From NCBI GenBank assembly GCA_044224905.1, contig JBGAJN010000001.1, forward strand, positions 1,860,001 to 1,924,000: 64,000 bases of DNA, read 5' to 3'. Made by a program: the position numbers and the translations under genes. This DNA is from JBGAJN01 sp044224905. Lineage in GTDB: Bacteria > Verrucomicrobiota > Verrucomicrobiia > Limisphaerales > JBGAJN01. Under the pieces are notes generated by a model. It was not told the DNA's origin. It did no database searches and saw only the letters and a list, made by a program, of their open reading frames with translations. Shown piece after piece: positions 8,669 to 16,900 of the stretch. How positions within the stretch are numbered: position 1 is the stretch's first letter; the number at the start of each line of letters is the position of its first letter.

Positions 8669-9484
8669 TTAGAAGCGAAGTGATGAACCAATTTGGGAGC
8701 CGTGGATTGCCTCGTGACAACCCGCCGTCCAGCAAGTGCCCCGGGCAAGGAACCCGGAGTGATCGCGTGCCCCGATGAAGATTTTCCCGCCAGCCAGTTG
8801 TTGCTGGAAGTGACACTTCAGGCAGGTGGTTTGATTGCGATCGATCAGCATCTTCGCGTTCACCGTGCCGTGGGGTTGGTGGCAGGTAGTGCACCCTTCA
8901 CGAATCGCCTCGTGTTCGAAAACGAATGGTCCGCGTTGCGCGACGTGGCACTTGCCGCAAGTCTCGACCTCGGCTGCCAATGAGGTTCCGCCGCCGATGA
9001 TCGCCGGTCCTTTGTGAGGATTGTGGCAATCGCTGCAGGAAAGCTTACCTTCCAGCACGGGGTGATGGCTGGGCAGGTTGAACCGGGCGCGCACTTCCAA
9101 GTGACACCGGAAGCAGGTTTCCGGATCCTTGTTCGGATTAATGATCGTGTGCTTGGCGCCGCCGGATTGGTTGTGGAGGCTGCCGCCGCCGTGACAACCT
9201 TCGCAGCCCACGTTCATTGCGTTCTGGCCTGGCGCCACCAAACGAGTGTGCGTGGCGGTCTGGAAATCCTTTACGATCTGCGCGTGGCATTCGGCGCACG
9301 TTTGTGAGCCGACCAGCTTGGCTCCGGGAATTTCCGGTGGCGCGAGAACGGTACGGTTGGTCGCGCAGGAGATCAGTCCCAGAGCCATTGCGACACCGCT
9401 CAAGCAAATAGTCGTCTTGACGACGCCGGGCGATAGAAGCGAACGCAACCGATCGCGCCATTGATGGAGAGAGTTAGTTTTCAT
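8669..9484 (-). CDS. DmsE/MtrA-type multihaem cytochrome lipoprotein
   Basis: A 271-residue exported cytochrome. The signal sequence ends in LISC followed by ATNRT, a lipobox, so Cys ~40 is probably lipidated. Seven CXXCH motifs are visible in order (CAECH, CEGCH, CFRCH, CSDCH, CGKCH, CTTCH, CLKCH) plus a final CX4CH site (CWTAGCH), giving eight probable haems. The ending CWTAGCHEAIHGSQ resembles the end of DmsE/MtrA/PioA-type decahaem proteins, although two haems fewer than that family's usual ten are seen. Followed at 27 bp by the MtrB-like barrel, it probably forms the cytochrome plug of a porin-cytochrome conduit. It is the first gene of the minus-strand run, with a 7-bp perfect palindrome about 37 bp upstream of its start. 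Confidence 0.85.
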   Translation of the reverse strand: MKTNSLHQWRDRLRSLLSPGVVKTTICLSGVAMALGLISCATNRTVLAPPEIPGAKLVGSQTCAECHAQIVKDFQTATHTRLVAPGQNAMNVGCEGCHGGGSLHNQSGGAKHTIINPNKDPETCFRCHLEVRARFNLPSHHPVLEGKLSCSDCHNPHKGPAIIGGGTSLAAEVETCGKCHVAQRGPFVFEHEAIREGCTTCHQPHGTVNAKMLIDRNQTTCLKCHFQQQLAGGKIFIGARDHSGFLARGTCWTAGCHEAIHGSQIGSSLRF

Positions 9485-9520
9485 ACCATGATTGTCCCAG
9501 TTACCTGCCGCTTACGACGT

Positions 9521-9540
9521 TCATCAGGTTGATCTGATGA
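9521..9540. promoter_or_regulatory. Perfect palindrome upstream of the porin-cytochrome genes
   Basis: TCATCAG, six bases (GTTGAT), CTGATGA: a perfect 7-bp inverted repeat with a 6-bp spacer, the half-site spacing common for dimeric winged-helix regulators. It lies 37-56 bp upstream of the multihaem lipoprotein start at 9484. It is not the classical FNR box or CRP box, so the binding protein is unknown; the Crp/Fnr-type regulator encoded 900 bp away is a candidate. The position and symmetry are seen; the operator role is inferred. Confidence 0.45.
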
Positions 9541-9737
9541 GCTTCGAATTTATCGTCGCGTCGGAATCCACTTGGTGGGATTGGATTTCCCGCGACGGCA
9601 CTCGAAGTAGTTCTTTCCCGGAACCACTGCAACAACAAAGCGCCGAGGAACGAAAAATTTTTCGAAATGTGATCGGTTCGTTCATCGGCTGGCCTCGAGT
9701 TACTTGTGAATCGCGCTCTCGGCGAATTCGGAGGTCG

Positions 9738-10025
9738 TTATTTCGAGAGAATCGCGTCGAATTCCTTATCGATGAATGCTTGCATCGTCTCGGTCTGCAC
9801 GTTTCCGGCAGCGGAGAGTTCCGTGAGCATGTGGAGCGCTTTTTCCTGCTTGTCGGCGTCGACAATCAGCACTCCGTCGTACTGCCCCATTGTCCAATAT
9901 TGGCCGACAATTTTGACGCCCGTTTTTTCGGCGAGCCGATCGAAGGCGTGCGCCCGACGGGTTGATTTCTTGACGTTCTTTGCCCCTTGTTCGGTGAAGC
10001 GGAGCAATGTGATGTATCTAGCCAT
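9738..10025 (-). CDS. GYD domain protein
   Basis: A 95-residue cytoplasmic protein of the GYD family (dimeric alpha-beta barrel-like). Family hallmarks are YITLLRFTEQGAKNVKKS at the N-terminus, AHAFDRLAEKTGVKIVGQYWTMGQYDGVLIVDA in the middle (with the GQYD core) and the NVQTETMQAF end. The length is typical of the family. Biochemical function is unknown for the family. The start is well supported by AAGAGGAAG placed three bases before the ATG. It stands alone between the cytochrome lipoprotein and the Crp/Fnr gene, 253 bp and 349 bp away. Confidence 0.88.
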   Translation of the reverse strand: MARYITLLRFTEQGAKNVKKSTRRAHAFDRLAEKTGVKIVGQYWTMGQYDGVLIVDADKQEKALHMLTELSAAGNVQTETMQAFIDKEFDAILSK

Positions 10026-10374
10026 AAACTTCCTCTTGGTTCAATCCGGTGTTTACCCGAGCATGCCGAGCGCGGGAGCAGGCTTGCTTGACGGGGGAGC
10101 ATTCCTTCGCCGAACCAACCGCTTTAGCCTGATTCAGCGCTTTCATATCCACGTCAAGTTAGACACCGCGGGGTCGGGCGCTGCATTCCACTACTTGCTG
10201 AAAACTTTGCAGAAATTGCTGTGGGGGGAGCAAGCGAGTCTGCAACTAATGCACGCGATTAGTAGCAACCGAGGGTGTGTTTTTCCGTTCGGAGGGAGGA
10301 TTCAAACCTTGCTGCTGGCAGATCGCGCGAGAGAAGCAGCGAAAGAATGCACTTGCAGGGGCGCTTTGGGAAGG
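10026..10374. other. Intergenic 349 bp, no gene recognised
   Basis: No reading frame with recognisable protein content was found on either strand. The stretch should hold the end of the Crp/Fnr transcript and the promoter of the GYD gene. A TTGACG element near 10155 on the minus strand has no convincing -10 box behind it. Confidence 0.4.
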
Positions 10375-11094
10375 TTACCCGCCGAGGTTCCGCCTTACGA
10401 TCGCGGCGAGTCGTGCGGGCGAAAGCACGGTGATCGTCTTGCCTTTCACCGCGACGAGTTTTTGTTCCCGAAACTTCGCCAAAGTTCGCGAGAACGTTTC
10501 GCTCACCGTGCCGAGTTCGGCGGCGAGAACGCGCTTGGTGACTCCCAGATGGATATCGGCCGGTTTGTCGCTGCGTGAATCGGGGCAACGTTTCACCAGC
10601 CAGTTCGCCAGACGTGTCTCCACATCTCGCATCGTAAGATCCTCCAGTTGGCCAACGAGAACGCGCAGGTGGGCGCTCATCGAGCCCAACATGCGCAGCG
10701 CGAGTTCAGGCTGCTGTTTGAGCAGCGCAAGGAATCCGGCCTTCTGGATCAGCAGAACCTGTGAAGGTTCGATGGCCCGAGCGTCACCTGGATAGCCCGA
10801 TTCCGTCGCGAGTGTAGCCTCCGCGAACGATTCGCCCGCACGGAAGACGTGTATGACCTGTTCCTTCCCAGTTGCGGTGACGCGGTGAATGTTGATCGCG
10901 CCGGTTTGCACGATATAGAAACCTTGTGATGCGTCACCTTCGTGGAACAGGTAATCACCCTTGGTCAGCGCTTTGATAACTGCCAGCGCGGCGATTGCCT
11001 GCAAGTCAGGCGTGGGTATGCCCGTGAACAACTGGCAATTCCGCAGTGTGTTGAGCAGCGCGGCTTGTTTGAACTCGGCGAAGGTGGTGGACAC
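10375..11094 (-). CDS. Crp/Fnr-family transcriptional regulator
   Basis: A 239-residue regulator. Residues ~15-130 form a cyclic-nucleotide-binding-like beta-barrel (LFTGIPTPDLQAIAALA...KGDYLFHEGDASQGFYIVQTGAINIHR...GESFAEATL), then a long dimerisation helix, then a winged HTH from ~165 with TKRVLAAELGTVSETFSRTLAKFREQKLV as the recognition region. The N-terminal cysteine cluster of oxygen-sensing FNR is absent, so it is closer to DNR/NnrR or CRP-like members; the ligand is unknown. The GTG start lies nine bases after the stop of the DUF2249 gene, so the two are cotranscribed. It may control the cytochrome genes next door, which fits its place but is not shown. Confidence 0.88.
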   Translation of the reverse strand: MSTTFAEFKQAALLNTLRNCQLFTGIPTPDLQAIAALAVIKALTKGDYLFHEGDASQGFYIVQTGAINIHRVTATGKEQVIHVFRAGESFAEATLATESGYPGDARAIEPSQVLLIQKAGFLALLKQQPELALRMLGSMSAHLRVLVGQLEDLTMRDVETRLANWLVKRCPDSRSDKPADIHLGVTKRVLAAELGTVSETFSRTLAKFREQKLVAVKGKTITVLSPARLAAIVRRNLGG

Positions 11095-11103
11095 GCGATG
11101 GTT

Positions 11104-11358
11104 TTAATCTGGCGTCCCGGCTTGTTCACTCCAAAAATAAACGATCCACGCCCCGCCTTCGCCCCGCTCCAGCTTCGATTTGAATCCTTCGCTCCCGAGC
11201 TTCTCGATCAGCGGTGAAGGCAGGAATGGCGCGACGAGGATCAATCCTTCATCAGGCTTGAGCGCATCGATACGTTTACGAATTTCAGGAAAGGGTTCGA
11301 TACCCTCGCTCAGCAGCGGTCGGACATCGAACTTTTTGAATTTAGCAGTTGAGAGCAT
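11104..11358 (-). CDS. DUF2249 domain protein
   Basis: An 84-residue protein carrying one DUF2249 domain: FDVRPLLSEGIEPFPEIRKRIDALKPDEGLILVAPFLPSPLIEKLGSEGF and a terminal WIVYFW strand. The family is small, TusA/SirA-like in shape, and often lies near denitrification or nitrosative-stress genes; its biochemistry is unsettled. The frame continues upstream to 11556, but that extension is low-complexity and non-conserved, so the ATG giving MLSTAKFKKFDV was chosen, although no strong Shine-Dalgarno precedes it. It is coupled to the Crp/Fnr gene and preceded by an FNR-like box. Confidence 0.8.
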   Translation of the reverse strand: MLSTAKFKKFDVRPLLSEGIEPFPEIRKRIDALKPDEGLILVAPFLPSPLIEKLGSEGFKSKLERGEGGAWIVYFWSEQAGTPD

Positions 11359-11419
11359 GTTGAAAATTGTTTCGCTGGTCGCGTCGATGGAAGCATCGGC
11401 GTTTATGCTCGAGGATTCC

Positions 11420-11433
11420 TTGATTGAAGTCAA
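11420..11433. promoter_or_regulatory. FNR/DNR-like box upstream of DUF2249-crp
   Basis: TTGATTGAAGTCAA matches the FNR/DNR consensus TTGAT-N4-ATCAA at nine of ten fixed positions. It lies 62-75 bp upstream of the DUF2249 start, a suitable distance for an activator site. It suggests that the DUF2249-regulator pair is controlled by a Crp/Fnr-family protein, perhaps its own product, under low oxygen or NO. Confidence 0.5.
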
Positions 11434-11603
11434 AGCCCTGACACTTGTGATTGCGGCTCGCTGAAATCGACAACGTTGCTGCGACCGGAATTCCCCTTCG
11501 AACCGCGTGACCGCCACTCGGAATCGATGCATCGCGGGCACCTTCGCGCAAACCAAACTGGTCCGTTTATTCTTGGTGGACGGGAATCAGATTGTCGCGA
11601 GCC

Positions 11604-13871
11604 TTAGTTGGTCGATGAACTTGTGCGGTCGATGAGTTCTATTTTGACGGTGCCGCTGCCAAGTCCTTCGGCGCCCCGGGCTCGAGGTGTGGGTGGGACG
11701 GGTAGGTGAACGTTTTTCGACCACCAAGCAGCGCGTTCGTTCAGCGTCCACTCCATCGCGCAGGGGCAGCGCATGAGTGCGCTGTGAAGTTCGCCCACGG
11801 ATTGCGGCCGGTCGGCAGGAGATTTTTCCAAGCAGCGTAAGATGATTGCCTCGAGCTCCGGGCTGATCGGATTGCTCGTCCTTTGGCTGGGAGGAATCGG
11901 CATTTCGGAAAGATGGCTTTCGCAAAGTTCCGCGACAGTTTCTTTTTCGAACACGTTCTTGCCGGTCAACACGGAGTATCCGAGCGCGCCAATCGCATAG
12001 ATATCGCTGCGTGGATCGGCCTGATTCGGCGTTTTGATGGTTTCCGGCGCCAGATAGACGGGCGTTCCGATCAGTGTCGCTTCAAAGTGTTCGTCCGCGG
12101 AAGTCTTCCCGCCTCCGAGATCGCTGCGTTTCACCAGGCCGAAATCCAAAACTTTGACGATGTCCGGTTCGCCGCCGCGTTCGCACAAGAAGATGTTGCC
12201 CGGCTTGATGTCGCGATGCACCAGTCCGATCCCGTGAGCTTCTTTTAGCGACTCGCACACTTGAAGCAGCATGTGAATCGCGCGCGCTTGCGGTTGGGCA
12301 CCGTTACGCAACAGCAACTCCGCCAGCGTCAGCCCGCGCAGCAATTCCATCGCGTAATAAAAAATTCCTTCGGGCGTGTGACCGTAATCGTAAATCTGGA
12401 TCGTGTTGGGATGAGTGAGTTGGCAGGTCAACTGCACTTCGTGCTCGAATTGGCGGATGGAGTATTCGTCGGCCCGATCAGGAGTTAAAAGTTTGATCGC
12501 GGTTTCGCGGCGCATTAACGCGTGGCTGGCGCGATATACGACGCCCATGCCGCCTTCGCCGATTTTTTCCTCGAGGATGTATTGGCCGAGTTGCTTCGCT
12601 TTAAGTTGCGCTTCGTTGAACTTCCGCCGCCAGAGCCAATTCAGATACGAAAACAGCAGAATCACGACCGCGCAGAGCGCCAGCAGCAAGGTGAGGCTGA
12701 TGAAGATAAAACGCAGCACTCTCAAGGGCTGGTAGGCCTCGGCAGCATCGATTTTGGTGACGACCCCGAACCCGTGTTTCGACAACCACCGCCACGCGCC
12801 CACCACCGGCACGCCGCGATAATCCCGAGACGGTTCCAAATCCACCCCCGAGCCTCCCTCAACCGCGTCCGCGATCATTTGCGTTAGCGGCCGATTCGTG
12901 TCGCCGGCTGCGGGGCGATATCCTTTGGTCATGTCGCCGCCCGGATCACGTAATTCCAGCGTCAGCGCGGAACTGATGTTGGTGGATTCGTTCAACAAAC
13001 CGAGCGTCCGCAATTGTTCATCGAAACGACTGCGCGAAATCATCAACCCGCTTTGATCGAACGCAAAGGTTTCTCCCGAGTCTCCCGGACGTGCCACCGA
13101 CAAAACTTTGGTGAACTCATCTTCGGGCCGGATAATGAACGCGAGCGCTCCGATGAGATGCCCATCGGCGTCTTTGACCGGCGCGGCCACTTGCATGTAG
13201 CTCGCGTCCCGCCGTTGGCCAAATCCGGGGCCGATCGGCCCGCGCGGCATGCCGGCTCCGCCGCCGAAATTCCCCGGTGGACCCGGACGTTCGGGTTCCC
13301 GCCGTTCGCCGGAACCACCGACACGGAAAGGACGTCGCTGGCCCCCGCCGAACGAAGGAAACCCCGGCTTGAATGGCGTGATGATGACGGCCTTTCCTGT
13401 ATTGAACAGCTCGTCGTATTTGGCCTTGTGATTTTCATTCACGGGAGTTCCGAGCCGCAAACGCCCGCGGCCAGAGCTCGCCGCGATCGTGTGATTCGTG
13501 GTCACCAATTGTGCAGAAAGATAACCGGCGACCCTGAGGCGATCGTCCGCCATCCGTTCAAACTCCGCAGCCTTCGGCGATTCCGCGAAGGTTCGCGGAT
13601 CCGTTTTCCCGGCCCCAAATTGCTTCAAAAGTTCCAGCGAAAGGTCGCGCACGTGGGGATCGCTCGCGATGGTTTCGGCCATGCGCTGCTGGTTGCGCAT
13701 CCAGATTTCCAAGGCCGTGACATTGGCATCCAGAACCGTCTCCAACTCGCCCTTGAGTTTTCCTTGTATGGTTTTCTGCACCTCGGAACGAGTCCACCAG
13801 CCGACCACGGCGATCACGGCTGCGAAAACCAAGGGCACCGCCCAAATTATTTTCTTTGCTGTGATCTTCAT
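11604..13871 (-). CDS. Membrane Ser/Thr protein kinase with extracytoplasmic sensor
   Basis: A 755-residue Hanks-type receptor kinase with the sensor placed first. A membrane segment at ~8-26 and another at ~384-412 enclose an extracytoplasmic Cache-like region (helix with EIWMRNQQRMAETIASDPHV, then PVKDADGHLIGALAFII and DQSGLMISRS). That region is interrupted at ~170-225 by a Gly/Pro/Arg-rich insertion. The kinase domain starts at ~430: glycine loop GEGGMGVVY, ATP lysine in TAIKLL, catalytic HRDIKPGN at ~553, DFGLVK at ~577, activation-segment APE, then the C-lobe ending near 720. All catalytic motifs are present, so it should be active. It stands alone; nothing nearby identifies its target. 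The sensor could bind a small ligand as Cache domains do, but that is inference. Confidence 0.88.
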   Translation of the reverse strand: MKITAKKIIWAVPLVFAAVIAVVGWWTRSEVQKTIQGKLKGELETVLDANVTALEIWMRNQQRMAETIASDPHVRDLSLELLKQFGAGKTDPRTFAESPKAAEFERMADDRLRVAGYLSAQLVTTNHTIAASSGRGRLRLGTPVNENHKAKYDELFNTGKAVIITPFKPGFPSFGGGQRRPFRVGGSGERREPERPGPPGNFGGGAGMPRGPIGPGFGQRRDASYMQVAAPVKDADGHLIGALAFIIRPEDEFTKVLSVARPGDSGETFAFDQSGLMISRSRFDEQLRTLGLLNESTNISSALTLELRDPGGDMTKGYRPAAGDTNRPLTQMIADAVEGGSGVDLEPSRDYRGVPVVGAWRWLSKHGFGVVTKIDAAEAYQPLRVLRFIFISLTLLLALCAVVILLFSYLNWLWRRKFNEAQLKAKQLGQYILEEKIGEGGMGVVYRASHALMRRETAIKLLTPDRADEYSIRQFEHEVQLTCQLTHPNTIQIYDYGHTPEGIFYYAMELLRGLTLAELLLRNGAQPQARAIHMLLQVCESLKEAHGIGLVHRDIKPGNIFLCERGGEPDIVKVLDFGLVKRSDLGGGKTSADEHFEATLIGTPVYLAPETIKTPNQADPRSDIYAIGALGYSVLTGKNVFEKETVAELCESHLSEMPIPPSQRTSNPISPELEAIILRCLEKSPADRPQSVGELHSALMRCPCAMEWTLNERAAWWSKNVHLPVPPTPRARGAEGLGSGTVKIELIDRTSSSTN

Positions 13872-13980
13872 GTCAGGGCGGACAGCGTCCGCGAACTCAT
13901 GAAGTCATTAACAAGCCGGGCCGAGTTAAGCGATGTGAATCCGTAATGTTATTGCTTGCGCGATGCAGGATGAATCCCGT

Positions 13981-16900
13981 CTAGGGACCCAGGATCACCC
14001 GATAAAAGCGTTTCAGGAAGTTGTCCGAGTTGGTTTCGACCCAGTTGAACGGAAGCGTTGGTGAATTCGTGATGAAAAGGTCCGTCCACGTGGACAGATT
14101 CGTTGACGCTTGCACGGTGTAGTCGGGGCCGGCATCGCCGGAGATGAGCAATTGGAGCACTCCGTTACTCAGCGTGGCGTGTGTTACTGATGGGCCGAGG
14201 AGCGGGTTGACGGTGACGAGGAACGTTTGCGTGGCGTTCAGCACCGGCGATCCCGTGTCGGCAACGACGACGGTGAAGGCGTTGGTCGTCCCTGCTTGCG
14301 CGACGGCCGGACGCCACGAGAAAAGCCCGTTGGTTGAGCCGAGCGAAGCGTTGGAAGCCGACGTAAGCAGACTGAAGGTCAAAAATCCGGGCGCGGTCTG
14401 TGCGTCGGTCGCGGCATTGGTGAGTTGCAGTATCACGCCGGCATTGATTGTGTAGTTGGCGTTGGTTGCGAGGACGGGCGGCGTGTTCGACAGTCCGCCG
14501 CGGACAGCGCGCACCCAATAGTTGTTGGTCTTGGAGGACTGGCTGGTAATGCCGGTGATGAACTCGTTCCACCAGGCGTTGGTTTGGGCGTTGTTTTGCG
14601 TGGTGGAGGACCAGTAACGCGCGGACTTCGCCCCGGGGAAGAAGTTCGTGTCCGTGGAGGGACTTCCCCGCGTCTCGTCATTGAGCGATTCGAGTTCCTT
14701 GATGTTTGGCAGGCGCCAATCCTGGAAGCCGGCGAGCACCAGGCTTTCGGCATAGTTGAGCGCATTGGTCCAATCGATGGCCGCGTTGATCTCGGATTGT
14801 TGCCAGGTCAGTCCCGTGTCGATGTCGGTCACGGTGCCGTTGCCGTTGTTGACGTAATGCAATCGTGGCGTGGTCGGGGCCGGGACGCCGCGTACGGCGC
14901 GGACGCGATAGTTCAACGTGCCGCCTGCGCTGATGGTTTCGTGCAGGGGCTTCGGGCCCACGCCACCGCCGGCGTTGGCGCACCATTGGTTGGTGCCGTT
15001 CAGCAACTGGTCCTTGGACCACCAGTAGACTTGGTTCCAAGTGCCCGCCGTCACTCCGGGTGAGGTGAAATAGTTTGTGTCGAGAGCCGGGTTCGAACGG
15101 TCCTGATTCAAAATACTCAGCAACTCATGGACGGTCGGCATTCGCCAATCGTTGTAGCCGGCGAAGTTCGAAGCGTTGAGATTCGTCGTGGGGTAGAGCA
15201 ACGCATTGGCGAGCGTCATTTCGCCCCCGTCGGCTTTCTGCCACATCAAGCCGGTAACATTGTCGGTCGTCGTGCCGTTGCCGTTGTCGGTGAAGGATTG
15301 CGGATTGATGGAGTAATCCGAGTCTTCGCCTGGAGTCGTGGTGTAACTGGTCGTTTGTCCCGTGTCGGGCAACTTTAGCATGCTCCAGCCGTTGGTCGCG
15401 ACCCGCGCGGGAATGTTGTAACTGTGGCTGATCATTCGATTGGTTCGCCCCGCGCCTTCGTTGGCGGGGAGGAAAACGCGGACATATTCAACCAGGGCAT
15501 TGGTTGGCGAGACGGTCACGCGCAGGTGACCGGAACTGGCGATGACCGTGCTGTTGGCGTTGGTGTAAGCGTAACCGGCAGCTGCATTGGTGCTGAAGAT
15601 GGTTTGGCTCGGCTGCGGCACTTCCTGATAGATGAAGTCGGGGATGCCGTTGCTGTTGCCCGGCTTGTAATACTCCTCTTTCACGTAGAGATGGTCGTGG
15701 CCGTGGAAGAACGCCTGCACGTTGTTCGAGAGCAGCAGGTCTTTGATCGGGGCCGCCCAGCCGGGGCGCTTCGTCGGGAAGTCGTAGCCGCCGTTGGTAG
15801 TGTAACCACCCCATTCGAAATTGTCGTGATAGGTCAACCCGCCGCGCGCTTCGCCGCCTCCGCCGCCTCCGATGAGGTGATGCGCGAAGACGAACTTGAA
15901 CTTCGCCGTGCTGGTTTCCAGCGTTTTTTTGAGCCACGCGTATTGATTGGTGCCTAGGGTCCAGGACCAGCCGTCAGCGTTGGGCTTGGGCGAGGAGTAC
16001 CAATACGGGTCCAGACTGATAAATAATGCGTCGCCCCACTCGAAGGCATAGTAGGCGTCGCGGGGCGCGAGTGTGTAGGGGTCAACATTTGTGGAACCGG
16101 AGTAGAAGCCGGTCGCCGACGGCACGGGTACGGGATAAAGATACTGCCGCGCCTGCACGCCCCAGACGGCCGGGTTGTTCGTGCTGGTCGCCAGCCAGCC
16201 CAGTTCGGGATCGTGATTGCCGCTGACGAGGAACAACGGTAGCGAGTGACCGGCGAGACCGAAGAAGCCATTGCGCACTTCCTGATGCAGTTCGAAGATG
16301 CCCGGGCGCGTGAGGTAATAAGCATTGGTCACCGCCACCTTCTCCTCGAAGAACGTGTCCCCAAGATCCAGTAGAAAGTCCGCGTTGTCCGCGAGCATGT
16401 TGGTAAACGCATGTTTCCAGACCGCCGGGACGTTGTCGCGATTGTGCGGGTCGGCCTCGATCAGGAAACTGAAGGTGCTGCCGCGCGCGCGCTGCGTGGC
16501 GAACGTTCGCTCCGGACTGCTGCTGAACGGAGCGCCACCCGTCGCCGAGTAACGCATCCGGTAGTAGTAGCGCTGGTTTGGCAGGAGCCCGCTGATCGTC
16601 AAGTGCTGCGGTATCGCGTTCGTGACGGCATTCGTCGTCGTCTGACCGGTGTAAACCCCCGGGGTCGTTCCGTATTCAAAATATACCTGGAGATCATTGC
16701 TCGCGAGCACACTGGCGGCGATGGACGTGGCGGTCGGCCGGCCGAGGAGGATGTCATAGGTGATCACGCCCGAGGCTCCGGTAATGACTACTTTGAAGCT
16801 GCGTGATGCAATCAAACTCGGTACGCCGTTGTCCGACACGACTACGGTGAAGTCGTTCGTCGTTGCCGCATTGGCTCCGGTGGTCGCCCACGTGATCAAG

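Noticed and set aside
11359..11556. N-terminal extension of the DUF2249 frame
   Set aside because: The extra 66 residues are not conserved in style with the family, include the FNR-like box, and would place the promoter inside the gene.
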